The notes under the pieces were generated by a model, which saw nothing but the letters and a program-made list of their open reading frames with translations, was not told the origin of the DNA and ran no database searches. This document shows positions 49,562 through 61,940 of a stretch of 64,000 nucleotides of DNA, one piece after another (positions within the stretch are counted from its first letter, which is position 1; the number at the start of each line of letters is the position of its first letter). Source of the stretch: Burhinus oedicnemus (taxonomy: Eukaryota; Chordata; Aves; Charadriiformes; Burhinidae); NCBI GenBank assembly GCA_008921705.1, contig VFFE01007639.1, positions 1,125,446-1,189,445 of the forward strand. Direction: 5' to 3'. The translations under genes and the position numbers were made by a program.

Positions 49562-50450
49562 CTAGAATGGCCATTTTATGAGCTTGTGGATGAGGGCAGA
49601 GGAAAGGGAGTTCTTCCAACTGAACTGCAGCTGCTCATCACTGACCAGGGCTGTGGCTGCTCCCCAGGTCCATTTGAAGGCAGTGTGTAGTTGTTTCCCA
49701 GCGTGCTTCTCTCTAGATAACCCAAGTTTGTTCAAGTTTGGGTATATTAGAGGTTTTCCAAAGTGGGTCCATCCATGGCATCCAATGCTTGGCCCTGTGT
49801 CTTTTCTGCACTCTGCATGGTGTCCCTTTAGCCCTAGGACACGGTCCCTATGTTTTCTTTGCCGGTGCAGGCATACTAGCACAACTGATCTGACAGCGAG
49901 AATGACCTGGAAGGGCCAGACTTTTGCTAGCTTCATGATCCTCAGGTATAACCGATCACTTAGCATGTGAAAGACGTCAAGTTCAATAACCGCCTGGCTG
50001 CTGAGCTTTGTAAAATCACTGCCTTGCATTGAAAGGCAGATTGACTTTGACTGGCACAGGCTCACGAAAGAGCAGTCACTGGTCCCTCCAGCGACCTCCC
50101 AGTTTCATTTCTCTGAATGGGGCTCCTCCACCGCAAAGGGATAAGGGACATTGAATGAGGCCACCATGGGGTTACTTGCATTGAGCTCCCACTACAGCCC
50201 AGTCTCCTAATCTGCTCCTTGCCGCCCAAGTGTGATAACATGTCAGCATTGCCATTTTCTGGACAATTTTAACGAAGCCAGAGGCTGTAACAGAGACAGG
50301 CAGGCTTCCTTATCTGTATGGGCCTTTAGCAGCAGCTTTAGTAATTTGGAATTATATAAGTCTCCTGAGACATATGTTAAATATTTTCCCTCGGGGTACT
50401 TCAGAGCTATATTACGCCTGTAAATTTTGCTAGAGTAGGATAGCTTGTCT
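49562..50450. other. GC-richer unique patch with long overlapping frames, identity unknown
   Basis: The minus frame 50065-49562 (167 codons) is the longest in the window that lies outside a recognised repeat. A plus frame (49578-49970, 130 codons) overlaps it. Neither shows a domain, signal peptide or membrane segment that I recognise. The segment is richer in G+C and in CpG than its surroundings. Possible readings are an unrecognised old repeat, a retropseudogene, a noncoding exon, or conserved noncoding DNA. I cannot choose between them. Confidence 0.3.
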
Positions 50451-51778
50451 TTCTGTGTGATACTCCAGTCTGCATGTTGGATTTCCATATGTTGCTCTGT
50501 TGACTTCACTATCATCTCCTATGGAGACAGCTGCATCTCCTGGCTGTGCACAGCAAAAAGTAAAACTTGAATGAGAAGTATATGAGGGAAACTCAGCTTC
50601 TGTAGGAAGGAATATCAGGGTGCCAGGGTAAACTTGCAAGAACAGAGTGCAAGGGGATATTTATCGTCTCAAACCATACACTTTTGTCAGCAAAATTACT
50701 AAAGTTAATAAGTTGAACGCCTTGTTGGATCTCAGCCACTTATTTCTGGAATCAGCTTATTGGGCTACAAATGTTCTGGCACTAAAGACTAGGGGCTGGG
50801 ACCTTATTTTTGCCCCTTATCTTTGGCTATGAAGCTGGAATCTATTCTCCATACACTTACCATTCTCCTCTTTTCTCTTCCACTTCCAAGTAGAATCACT
50901 GAGTTGAACTTAGTTTAGGGCTAACAGTGAGACTGGTTAGGAACATGAGCATGATATAGCTATTCCTAATTAAGATTATTTAATAAAAATTCCAGATTGT
51001 GCACTGTCTTTCAGTTTGGTTGTGGAAGAATTTCATGGTACGAGTGTTTCTCTATGACACCTTTAATCATTTGGACTACAAGTCACTTTTTTTACATTTC
51101 TTTGACTTGACAGTTTGAGAATAAATTATTTGCCTAGGTTCATAATTCCCACACATATTTTCCTGGGATTGAAGCAGAGAATATCTGTAAAAAGATCCTT
51201 CACTTCTAAAGGCACTTCTTTTATTTTCTAGCAGCCCACACATTTGTTGACCTTCAGAACAGAGCTGTATGTATCACTGATTTTTTTTGGTTCAGTGGTT
51301 CAAGCAACAAAAAAAGTCATTTTGGGTCAAACTGAAATGAAAATTTCTTCGGTTGCTTCTCTCCCAGCTCCTGAGAATCAAAACTGAAAATCGTTTTGGA
51401 TTGAAGGAAGTATCTTGTTTGACCTCAAATAACGTCAGATAAATTTTATGTTGCATTAGGAATGCAGAGGAAATTTGGGAGCAAAGTACTGAATTCACAA
51501 GGGAAATTCATTCAAAAAAAGTGAATGTATCATGCTAAGTTCTTCTTTTTACCTCCTTTTTCTTGCCCCTTGAATCCTTATGTTTGCAGCAGCTTTTGAG
51601 GAAGTGAGAGATGCAAGTTCAGATCCCCCCTCTCTCTGATTTTAAATATAGATTTTCTATCTCTGTAGCATGCCTATTGGTGCATTTCAGTCTCGCTTGC
51701 TGAAACTGTTCCACTTTTTGTAAATAATTGAGTATTCATTTTGACAGACAGGGAAATAAATGTGAAAGCCTGGTTCTT
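50451..51778. other. Unassigned sequence
   Basis: No gene or named repeat is seen. Frames at 50430-50832 and 51292-51498 are short and unsupported. Confidence 0.4.
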
Positions 51779-51970
51779 TAGCTTGCTGGTTATGACATTT
51801 TAACTTAGAGGTATGAAAGTCAGTTCAAGTCCTTGCTTCAGCGACAGCTTAACCACTTCAGCTGGCTACATGGGCTTTGAAAAGAGAGCTCATTCCTAGA
51901 AATATTGGAATGCCTAATGGTAAGAGTACTTTTTGCTAATAAGGGAGACTCCGTGTTCAAGTTCTAACAC
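51779..51970 (+). repeat. Pair of tRNA-like (SINE-type) blocks in tandem
   Basis: Block 1 has an A-box-like tagcttgctgg (51779-51789) and a B-box-like gttcaagtcc (51823-51832). Block 2 repeats the pattern about 131 bp downstream, with tggtaagagta (51918-51928) and gttcaagttc (51955-51964). From the TGG of the A-box to the end of the B-box the blocks are 46 and 47 nt long, and they can be aligned along most of their length. Neither folds into a full cloverleaf with a terminal acceptor stem, so they are not tRNA genes. They look like heads of old tRNA-derived SINEs. The family is not identified. Confidence 0.45.
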
Positions 51971-52766
51971 ACATATGGTAGAAGAGAGGAAGAAAACAGC
52001 CTCCTGGCCTCCAGCTGCAAGTGCCTCTATGAGGGGCAGTACCACCCCGCACTACATAGTTCTTGTGGGGCTGCTGTAGTGTTTTTGTAAAGTTTATGAA
52101 ATGTTATGTTGCTTTGTCCGACCAACAGTGTTTGTCTAAGTTGAGCTGAACCCACAGATAGTTTCAGCTGCTCCAAAATTCATCTTTTGGTGAAAAGAGA
52201 CATCAAAGCAATGTCTACCAGGATAGTTAGGATTTTTTTTGAGGTACTAGTGGAGTGAAGGAGAGGCTATATAAGGAAATTATCAGTGTGTGCAGCTTGA
52301 GGAGGCTTTCTGTGTAAGTGAATAACTGAATTAAAAGTATTCCAGTTTCAGTCTTGTTAGTCTTCGAGACAGTTGTATTTTATAAATAGAAATAATAAAT
52401 GTGATCAGAAAATGCTTATAAGCACTTTGAAGATGTAAAGTACTAAAAAACAAAGAAAAAATAGAAGGAGAAGTTCTAAGTTAATGTCAAAGGAAAAGTC
52501 TCCAAAATTTTGACAGTTTGACAGGCATTTTCCTTTCTGGGTGCTCCTGCAAGTGATATCCCAGACTTTCTTTCAAAGGCATACCAAGCAAATGCTGAGT
52601 ATGTATACCAGTGATTTTGTCTAAAATAAGGAAAGGATTTTAAAGATGACAGATAACAACCTCCTGAACAATTATTTTTCAATAAATAACTGAATGCAAA
52701 GTATTTTTAGAAGAACACATGTTCAATACCCAGAGGACTGAAAAAGACTATGTGGGTCACTGAGTC
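51971..52766. other. Unassigned sequence
   Basis: No gene or repeat recognised. The minus frame 52476-52682 is unsupported. Confidence 0.4.
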
Positions 52767-53433
52767 CACTTGTGTACTTTAAAAAACTAAAATTTACTTT
52801 TAAAAGGCAGAATATATGTTAGAAGGTAGAATTTCTCATTAAGCAGGAGCAAAAAGCTGTAAAAAGGTTGCAAGGCCCTGTGAAACAGGACGCTTTGTAT
52901 AAACAATACATACCCTGCTAATGAACGTACTCGTGAAGAAGAACAGAAGATTGATAACAAGGGAACATCCCTACGCAGAAAGAGCTGAAACCAGCTGAAA
53001 ACCAGACAGCTGCTGGAAGAGGCCCAAAGTCAACAAAGATTTGCAGTAACTGGGGAAAAGGTAAAGGCGGCAGTGGGAGATCACGACCACTGACTCAATT
53101 AGAGACTGAAAAGAACTACCTTCCCACACCGTACTGGAGCACGTGCACATCAATTAAAGGACACTGTAGCTTTAAATGAAAGCGAGAGACTGTACTAACC
53201 AATAGAAATTGTTAAGATAAGGTACTAATCCATAATTATAATTAAGGGTGTGTATTTCTGTGTTTTGAACCATTTAAATATTCCAAAGAGTTTGTAGGCC
53301 GGTGTGCTAGCTTTGTGGACTACCACCTAGCACCCGTCTCTGCGCAGAAATAATTTAAATAAATACCTCTTCTCTCTGTGTACATTGGTGCCTTGCACAC
53401 CAGGTAAACGACCCCACTTTGGGACAACACACT
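52767..53433 (+). mobile_element. LTR-like element, probable solo LTR of another ERV family
   Basis: The proposed LTR is 52771-53429 (659 bp), starting TGTGTACT and ending GGGACAACA, with cact on both sides (52767-52770 and 53430-53433). A plus-strand AATAAA (53358-53363) is followed by a TC/TG-rich stretch and a short 3' segment containing 'cattggtgccttgcacacca', a typical R-U5 layout. A 4-bp duplication would fit a class I (gammaretrovirus-like) ERV. Four matching bases are weak evidence and the 5' end is uncertain; an alternative start is TGTAAAAAGG near 52858. No viral genes adjoin it. The family is unnamed. Confidence 0.5.
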
Positions 53434-56400
53434 CACTAGCAGTTATATCATATAATGAAATTATGCTATTGAGGCCAGGTTCAGAGAACACCTACTTCAC
53501 ACATCCTTATGCATGTTATCCAAAAATGCCTCCCAACACCCTTATATTAATTAAAGACCCAGGTTATAGATAGAACATTCCACAGGCCTTTCCCAGTGCT
53601 TTGCTTTTTAGGGACATCAGGTCAGCTATATCTTGGCATTACGGCCCATGCTCCAGAGGAAGGCAGAAACACCAGTGGTTCCTATCAATTTAACCTGAGG
53701 AGAAAAAAAATCCTGAAATTTGATGGTTAATTTGTGCCTGAGAATGTGAATGGGACTACTGATCTAGAAAGCACTACAAACCACTTGCCTACCTGGACCT
53801 TGTTTTATCACACCTTATTTTAGACATTGACTGTGTAGAAGCCTACATTTGAGCTAGTCACAGCAACCACCTTAACAGAAACTGTACAAAAATAAGCATT
53901 TCTGGAAGACTTCTGGTGTTTTAGTATCTAACATAGGTTGACATGGATTGTGCACTAGAACTGACTGTAAAGGAAACATTTTCTCTCAGCTCAAACGTAG
54001 GCATCAGTACCACAGGTGTCCAGGTTTGGATGGATGTACTCCACTCATTTTAATTAAACTTAGTTTATTACGTAAGAACGGCAGGACACCCGCCTAAGAT
54101 ATTTTTCGCTAGCACAACTGAGCCATTGTTCTTAAAATTTCTTTGTATCATAAGTGTCCTGTCTTCATCAATTTTGCTTCCTTTATTTTTGCCAGGTCAT
54201 GGCATAGCAGGCTAGCAAGTCAATGGAAGGGTTTGTTTTACAGGGCATTGATTCTGAGAAACTCTAAGGTAATGCAAGAAGAAAAAATGAAGAAAAAGGG
54301 AAGAAAATAGAAAGGGCAATAAACAGTCAGCTGTGTAAAATGTCCTATTATGTGATTTAAGATTATAGAGAAATAATAATCTTGAAGCACAAAATGTACC
54401 ATTTTGCTTTATTGCTGAGAACCCCCAAATTTATCTGCTCTAGAGTTTAAAAAGTCAATTCTTTAACGAACAAGAATCCCTGCTGGTGTTATATTCTCTC
54501 CCTTGTTTCCGTGGAGTTATATGCCAAGCTATTTTATTAAACAGAGAATGTAATACAACACTAGTTAAAATTTTGGAACCTTACTTTATTAAAGCTAATA
54601 TTCAGAGGTTACTGGGAGAATGAGAAGACAATCGTTTCAATTGCATTAAAGCAATGGTAATGTTCATTTCAACTTCCTTTTTAATTCTTGCCTTACCAGA
54701 ACCCTATGCCAATCAAGAAAAACTCATTAATCCAGTTAACAAGCATAACAACAGTTTTTCTTGTGGAATCAAGTAGGCAGAACCCTGCTACACATTGTCC
54801 ATCAGCCCAATGTCTTCTGCCTTTTCTTCTGCAGAGCTTATAGCTCTGCTTGGTATAATATTTTCTGGAATTAATTTCATAAGGATCTGTTCCTGCCCCA
54901 TTGTGCAACAGTGAAGAAAAGGGCTTTTGGAGTATTTCACATGGTGTCTCTGCATTCTGTGGGCACAGACAGTATTCTTTCAACGTGTCTTTCAGGAAGA
55001 GAAAAAACAACAAAACCTGTCAAAGGAACAAAGGATGCAGAGAGGAGAAGCAATTATTCTGTCTCCTCAAATATCAGCCAGCTACTCTGGCCAGCAGGGT
55101 ATGGCTGAGGATGGTGCATTTGTTGGAGGGGTGATATTTTTTGCATACCCTACAGGTATGTGAGAGATGGGTCTGTACTACTGTGAAGACTCCTCATCAT
55201 CCAGGTAAGGAGTTTCACCTTAAAACCATAACTGAAAAATAAGAAGTAAGATTTTCAAGTACCTAAAGATACAGGACTTCAAGTCTCACTGGCTTTCAGT
55301 CAGGTATAGGTTGCTTTATGTAGAAGTCACCTCTTAAAATTTTTCCTATGTGCTTATTTCTGGCAAAATTGTATCCGGTTCCTCCAATTTATGCAGAAAA
55401 TCTTCACAGATTTTCTTTTACTGTGACAAGCAAGGACTTCTCAGACACACAAAGTAAGTGTTCTCTAACATCCACCATAACATGAAAATACTCTTCATTT
55501 TAACTAGAGAGGTCAGAAAATATGGCTGCAGAGGTCGATACTAGTGATTTCCTCCTTCAATAACGTAATAGTTGCTTAAAACTAAGTGCAAGCTATAACT
55601 AAATTGTTGAAAATATTGGCTCAGCATTTGGTAGATTCACATATTCACATTTCCTTTAGTGGGCTTTTCCCCCAAAGACATTTGAATAATTGAGTTCCAC
55701 TGGCAGGAAAACAAATTCTGAACTTGCAAAAACAATATTGAAATTCACATACAGATGTACTCATGCCCAGAGTATATAAACACTCACCAAACTGGGAAAA
55801 TTAAATAAAGTCACATGCTTTACCAGACCAATTACGATGTACCGACACAAATCATGTAGCAAGCACTGCATATCAAAGGCTCACAGGGAACTCTTCAGGC
55901 TCAATCCATAGTTAAAAATATTCATCAAAAGTGGTCAAATGATTTTGATTAACAAATAAACCAGAAAGTAGATTCTCTAGCAGATATTCAGCAAGCAGAA
56001 AATGAGGTTACATTCAGCAGATGAATTATTCATTGTGAATTATTTGCTCAGTTCTAATAATTACAGCAGGGAAAAATTAATTAATGTTACAGCAAATACT
56101 TTAATTTTTATAATAAAAAGATTGATCATTGAAATGAGTCTCAAAAAGATTTCTAAATGGAAGAAAGAATGAGACATGATCAAGAATAATATGATGCTTC
56201 AACCCGAATAAAATTTACACCTGTGAGTAATTTTACACAGATACAATCTCATACAGATAAAGTTTCAGTAAAGCACTTGGACATTTAAGTAGTTTCTTAC
56301 TTACTTTCCTTTGCATTCTTTAGGAGAAATGTTCTTTTCTTAACCACAGTTTACAGACGTACTCACAGGATAATATCCTAATTGTATTAAGCACAGGTTT

Positions 56401-58419
56401 AGTTCTGATTATTTTACTGATAACTTTATTGCCATTTCTTTGCTTCTTGCAGTCACAGTCCTGGAAGCCTTACTGAATGGAGGGATTCTCAGCAATGAAG
56501 CAACCATGAAATTAGGGTTGAAACCACTAAACTGATGGTATGGATCTCAATGGAGACTATCAAGAACCTGGTGATGGGAAATCTTTGCACTGGTATGGAA
56601 GGAACACGCTTATTCCATCTTAAAGGGAAATAATGGAAAACAACAACAGAAAAAGCTGCTTTATCTCAGCTACCATCTTTACTGTTAAATCAATAATCAA
56701 TTTTAAAATCAATTTTAAAACAATAAATAGATTGCACTAGAGAAAAGAATGTTCATGTGGGAATGGTTTATAACAGGACAAACCATATTTAAGGGAAAGA
56801 CATTTTAATTATTGTATCAAAAGCCTTACAGAAGATTTCTTTGGTTCTAGAGATTATCAGAAAACTAATGTGTTGAGTCATTCACAACATTTATTGAATC
56901 AAAAGATGCTGTTCTATCAAAGTGAAAATTCCCACAGAAAAGCACAGCAATGAAATTTTTCATGTTTTCATGAAAATAAAAGATGGGTTTTTTTCAGTTT
57001 TGGCATGAAAAGGGGTTAAAAAGCATATGTTTTAAAAGAAGAACTGTAATAATAATAAAATCTGTTTAGTTTGGTTTTGCTGACTTTTTTATCAAGTGCA
57101 AAAGCTTTTCCTGGCCAAGTGTAATACAAACCCCTGATAATTTCTGTAGGTTATTTAAAACTTGAATATAAAATGCTTTTGGCTGGTGTAGGGCTGATTG
57201 AAAGGGATACATTTCATTCCTCTACTGTGTTGTTTAGCTAACAGAAGTTCTGTGCCGTAATACGTTATTAAACTCATAAGTTAAACTTGTGTTCCAAAAA
57301 CGCTTTGTGAAAACATGGGTTACCATCAGCATCCAGCTGCTTTAGAGCTGAGTAATTATTTTGTGGTTATGACTCAACAGGGTGAAAGGCAAGAGCAGCA
57401 CCTGTCAACACGTGTATGCTGAAAGCCATCACAACAATACAGTGGTAACGGTGGGATCGGAGAGCCACTGTGCTGAGAGGCCCAGCAAGATGTAGCAAGG
57501 ATGTCCCTGCCCCAGAGAGTTTTCCACTATGCTATAATCCAAAACCACAGCGTCACCACGAAATGGAGAGGCCGTGCAGTGCAAGGCAGGGATAATAAGA
57601 CCTTACAGGTGCAACGACACAAAATACTTACACGCCTAGTTTCATAGGCTTATGTTTAAAAAGCGAAAAACACATAAGAAGCAAGGGACATTAAATATGT
57701 CAGTATTCCTACTGGCTACCTGCCTAAATGTTAGTCAAAGTGCTTATTAATGCAGCCTGAATTCAAAGAAAGGCAAAAAGCTTCTTGAAATCAGAGTTCA
57801 AACAAATGCAAGGCAAAAGGGCTTTCTGCAGACTCCCTTTCCTTCTTCCCAGGGAAGCTCTAGCCCTTGGGTCTGTCCAAATTTAGAATATGAGAAAAAC
57901 ACAAAATTCTTTTTTTTCTACTTTTTTTTTTTTTTTTTAAATGTGTGTGTATTTCCTGGTTTCTGTCCCTCGTGGAGCAATTAGCCTCATCTGAGCCCTG
58001 GTATAGTTTCCCATGGCAGGTCTCCACAGCAATCTCTGCGGTAGGTCAGACATCTGCTGAAGTCGCTCGCTTCTACAGTTTTTGTTTAACCCTTTTCTTG
58101 CTACATGAGGCATTCATACAGCAGGGCACCAAGAGGAATCAGAAGCATGGGTGTTAATTCCACCCATCACAGTTCTTCACAGAGCCTTAGATGCGATGCT
58201 TTGATCCTCTGAGCCTCATTTACCGGGTATGCAACCTGGCAATTCATGTTTTCCGTTTGAAGGTAGCGTTTGGCCTCAGCAGCTCTTTTAGTCGTTTGCC
58301 TTCCCCCCTCTGCCAGCCTCCTCTGTCAGCAGCGTGTGCCCTGCTGGATCCCTTCCATGCTCTTGTGAAGCACGTTGAAAGTATCTCTGCCTGTCTACTA
58401 CATTTTTCCTTTTCACATC
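53434..58419. other. Unassigned AT-rich sequence
   Basis: No gene is supported over 5 kb. Four overlapping short frames at 54693-55163 (three plus, one minus) cancel one another out. A T run of 17 lies at 57922-57938. Plus frames at 57945-58157 and 58191-58472 cross a CT-rich tract and have no family resemblance. Confidence 0.4.
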
Positions 58420-58438
58420 TTTTTTTTTTTTTTTTTTT
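58420..58438 (+). repeat. Poly(T) run followed by AG
   Basis: Nineteen T in a row followed by ag and then unique sequence. It resembles a strong splice acceptor, or the reverse-complemented tail of a retro-inserted sequence, but no downstream exon or retrocopy can be recognised. Confidence 0.6.
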
Positions 58439-61400
58439 AGTGCAATTTTGCCTAGCCAGTGGCAGCTGTTAGATCTCTAATTGGCAGTGGAATACCTCTC
58501 GAATTACAAGACTCGCACCACGTATGAAATATCAGTGTTACTGTAATATTGTGGCGTGGCAACCAATACATTAACTCGGGAGGCTTTATGACATCAGGTG
58601 CTACAATTCATCCTTTTAATTTTCCTGAAAAAATGCAGCTTGAGAGGGAAGAGTTTTCAATCACAAAGCTACACGTTTCATTAGTATTCTCATTACAGTT
58701 CATACTATTTATTTATGGAGTGCTCAGAAGTGTGATAGATGCTATATGGCTCTGCAGACCTTAGGAGCAAGCTTTAGCTATGACAAGGCAAGCGAGACCT
58801 GAACAATGGGTGAATCAGTCAATTTCTTTTTGTATTAATTGGATCTGGGAGGAAAACTGAAGGAGGGAGAAAACCCCTCCGCTACTCCAGTATCTCTAAA
58901 ACTTCCACTGACTTTAATGGCATTAGTATCGAGGCCTTAACTACAGCCCCATTCTCTTTGAGGAGCGATGACAATAATTTCTCACTTAGACTCTGTAAAA
59001 CCTCCTGCTTATTTTTCCTTTCTGCACCTTTTCCAGGAAGATTTCTGTGTCAGCTTCCCAAGCGTGCCCAGTGGGGAAAGCCTGATTTTCACTTTCGGTA
59101 GATTGCTGATGCCTGCCTAGCAATAATAAAAGCAGTTTGTGTCTCTGAACCCTCCCAGGAACGTTGCAGCCTGAATTGGGTGTTATGCATTGCAGCTCGG
59201 CCTTTCGGAAGCGCCTATGGAAACAGAGCACACCGACTTGTCAGCCGCTGCTCAATTCTTCAATTAAAATGTGAGCTGTCTCTTTTATAGTTCTGTGTTT
59301 TGTCTCCATTTCTTATTGCAGCACTTCTACCTGATGCAGCTTATTTTAACGCTTGCTTTCTGGCAGTCAGTTATATATTGAGGATTTTTTGTCCTCTGGG
59401 AGGTGTGCTCTGTTGTTTTGATTGATTTTCACTCTTTTTATTACCTGCAAAATACTAGATTCTGAAAGTAATAGCAACCATCGTTAAATAGTATAGGAAA
59501 TAAAAGATACTTCGGTTGTCTTAAGGCTGTTTCAATCTCCTTTTCCCTTTCTACAGAGACACGCAAGTTTGTCTATGGCTTAGCAAAAAAAAGCTTCTTT
59601 TCAATGTAGAGATTTTTTTGTCCTTTAAAGGCAAGCTTGAAAGGCTGTACATTGTTTGAAGAGAATAAGAAAAATAAGTTAAGCTCCAAGAGTCTGCTTT
59701 ATTCTGCCCACTACATTTATTCCTGCTGTTAGCAGGATTAAAATTTACTGCTAGAGAGAGGCATAAATAAAGACATGTTCTTGGAAAATATATGCAAATG
59801 CGAACACACCTTTCAAAACCTCATTTGGCAGTTCAGATGCCTAAGTGCCTGAGCTAGAAGCTACTGTAAAATTGAGTGCAGGGTAGAGAAAATGCATACA
59901 AAGTGAGCCAGAGGCAGCACAAGGCTGCAATCCAGGTCTGTGGAGCACCAGTCCAGGGCAGCATCCTCCAGGCTACGTTGCCATATATTCTCCTCGGTTA
60001 TGTTTGTGAGAGGACTCTGTCTTTTCAGGATGGTCAAAATGTGCTGGCTGGGCGGCTGGATCTGGATTTTAGGACATATTCCCCTCTTAGGATTTGCTCC
60101 CTGCTGTCCTTCCAACAGCAGTAAATAACCTTGCAGGATGTGCTAGGGAAAAGTCAGACTGCTGCCGGGAGAGGAGGGAGACAAAGGGCTAAAGCTGCTT
60201 CTGGGAGGGGTGGGCAGCAGGTTGACAGCATCATTTTCCATGTCTGGTCCCAGGGGAGGGGGCTAACTGAGGGCGGGCTGTAGAGTTTGAGTTTGGAGTC
60301 CTCCAAAATCAATAACGTACGTCTGTATTCAGCACCAGGATTTTCAGGGCAGGTAATTTAATATGGCTCTGAAATCTTCCTGCACAAATATCCCAGCTGT
60401 GATCGTTTGGAAATTGCCTGACCTGTCAGGCCTTGACACACAGCATTGTTGGGAGCAGATTGTCCAGTGATCACTTTAAATCACGCCCAGATAATTAGCC
60501 CCTGGAGGGCTGGGAGTGCCTTTATCGCACAGGAATGGCACCGACACTGCAAAGGGCTCCTGAGCCCTGCTGCTGGCCTCGCTGGTAAACAGGGATACGA
60601 GCGAGGGAATGGCGTGGTGGCTGATGCGCCCTGTTAAACAGGTGCTTGATCTCTTTCCTGGGCACCTTGCGATATTAAAGGCTGGCGTAATTTAAAACAG
60701 CCTGTGGACCGCTCAAACACAGGCCAAGGGAATGCCTTTCACAGAGCGACAGACCTTTTGCACAACAGCCTCAACCTGTGCAATTTGATTGCACCTGAGG
60801 AACCGACCCTTTGAATGACAAGGGCAATGACCTGAACCTGGCTTAAAATAGACTGGAAGCCAGTTTTAATCCTTCCATTATTTCCTCCCAGAATGATTTC
60901 TAATCAGAGGGGCCAACCTGTGAAAAGTGTAGCTAGTTAGCATATATTTCATTCTTCCTTATGTGTTTATTTGCATTGTTTTCCAGGCACGTGAATGAAT
61001 GATGTGAATAATGTGGTTTGAATGCTTCAGTGACTGGGTCTTTTAAATAAAACCAAGAGGGGATTGATCAGTGTCACGAAAGAGCCAAAGAATCCCTTAA
61101 GCAGCAGCTCACATAGCTGTGGATTGCATAATTCAAAGCTGTCCTGGGGCATCTTTAAATGATGCATAGATTTTGTTTTCTTACTTTACATTTTTGAGAG
61201 AGGAAAGTTAGATGAAAGTTTTGCATTGGCCACAGTGTCACTGACAGATGTGAAGCGTTTTCCTTGAAAGAGAAGACGCCTTGCCTGCCCGCTTGCTAGG
61301 AGTGAGGGGGGAAATTAGCTCAGCGACGTTCAATAAGAGACACTGTCTGAGCGATGCTTTCTCCCTGGTTAATTAAGATACTTGTTGAAAAGGTAATACA

Positions 61401-61926
61401 GGGAGACAAGTTCAAGCCTTTTAAAGTCACTATTAGACATTGTTAGCGAGGATTGTGTGAGCAGTCCTGGTTTGCTGGGGAGGGGATTTGCAAACCAAAT
61501 TGCGGTCTGGCGCAGGAGGGCTGCCAGAGTCTCGCGGAACTCACTGAACGCTGCTCCGTGCAACGAGACCCGCAGTGCTGGGCATCAGCTGGTGCGAGGC
61601 AGAAGGTACGGTGAGGAGATCCAAGATAATGATTTTATTTGTTCAGGACATTTAAGTTTTTTAAATCGGCAAATTAAGACAATGTAATTAGTTAACAACA
61701 AACCGTATTTGCTTAGCCCGTGAATCTGAAGAACTGGCATCATTAAAATAGCACCTGTGGGTTACATTTAATTACCACATTTTTGAGACAGAGCTATACA
61801 TTTTAATTTTCTGCCTTTTAAAACTGAAGTCAGAGTTTAACAAGTTGATATTTATGAGAGAGGAGATTTTAATTTATGGCACCAGCCCTCCTGGCGAGCA
61901 GCAGCGGGGTTTTTTTTGCCCGAAAG
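58439..61926. other. Unique, enhancer-like region without genes
   Basis: No repeat and no credible coding frame; the frames at 59861-60128 on both strands overlap and are unrecognised. Compared with the rest of the window, the sequence is complex and less AT-rich, with scattered CpGs, especially at 61290-61620. GATA-like (agataa, ttatcg), homeodomain (taattag, taattaag) and E-box motifs are mixed together. Parts at 58540-58720, 59160-59280 and 60430-61080 have the texture of conserved developmental enhancers. This is inference only. Confidence 0.35.
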
Positions 61927-61940
61927 CCACTAGGTGGCAC
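61927..61940 (+). promoter_or_regulatory. Candidate CTCF binding site
   Basis: ccactaggtggcac matches the degenerate CTCF core CCASYAGRKGGCRS at all 14 positions on the plus strand. The reverse strand fits worse because of two mismatches at the centre, so the motif has an orientation. It sits in a GC-richer stretch (61880-62010). CTCF binding here could form an insulator or a loop anchor. Occupancy cannot be seen from sequence. Confidence 0.6.

Noticed and set aside
51779..51970. Functional tRNA genes
   Set aside because: The A-box-like and B-box-like elements are imperfect, and no acceptor stem or anticodon arm can be paired, so only SINE-like heads are proposed.
58191..58472. A 93-codon plus-strand frame next to the poly(T) run
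   Set aside because: It reads through a CT-rich and poly(T) tract (phenylalanine run) and has no recognisable domain.
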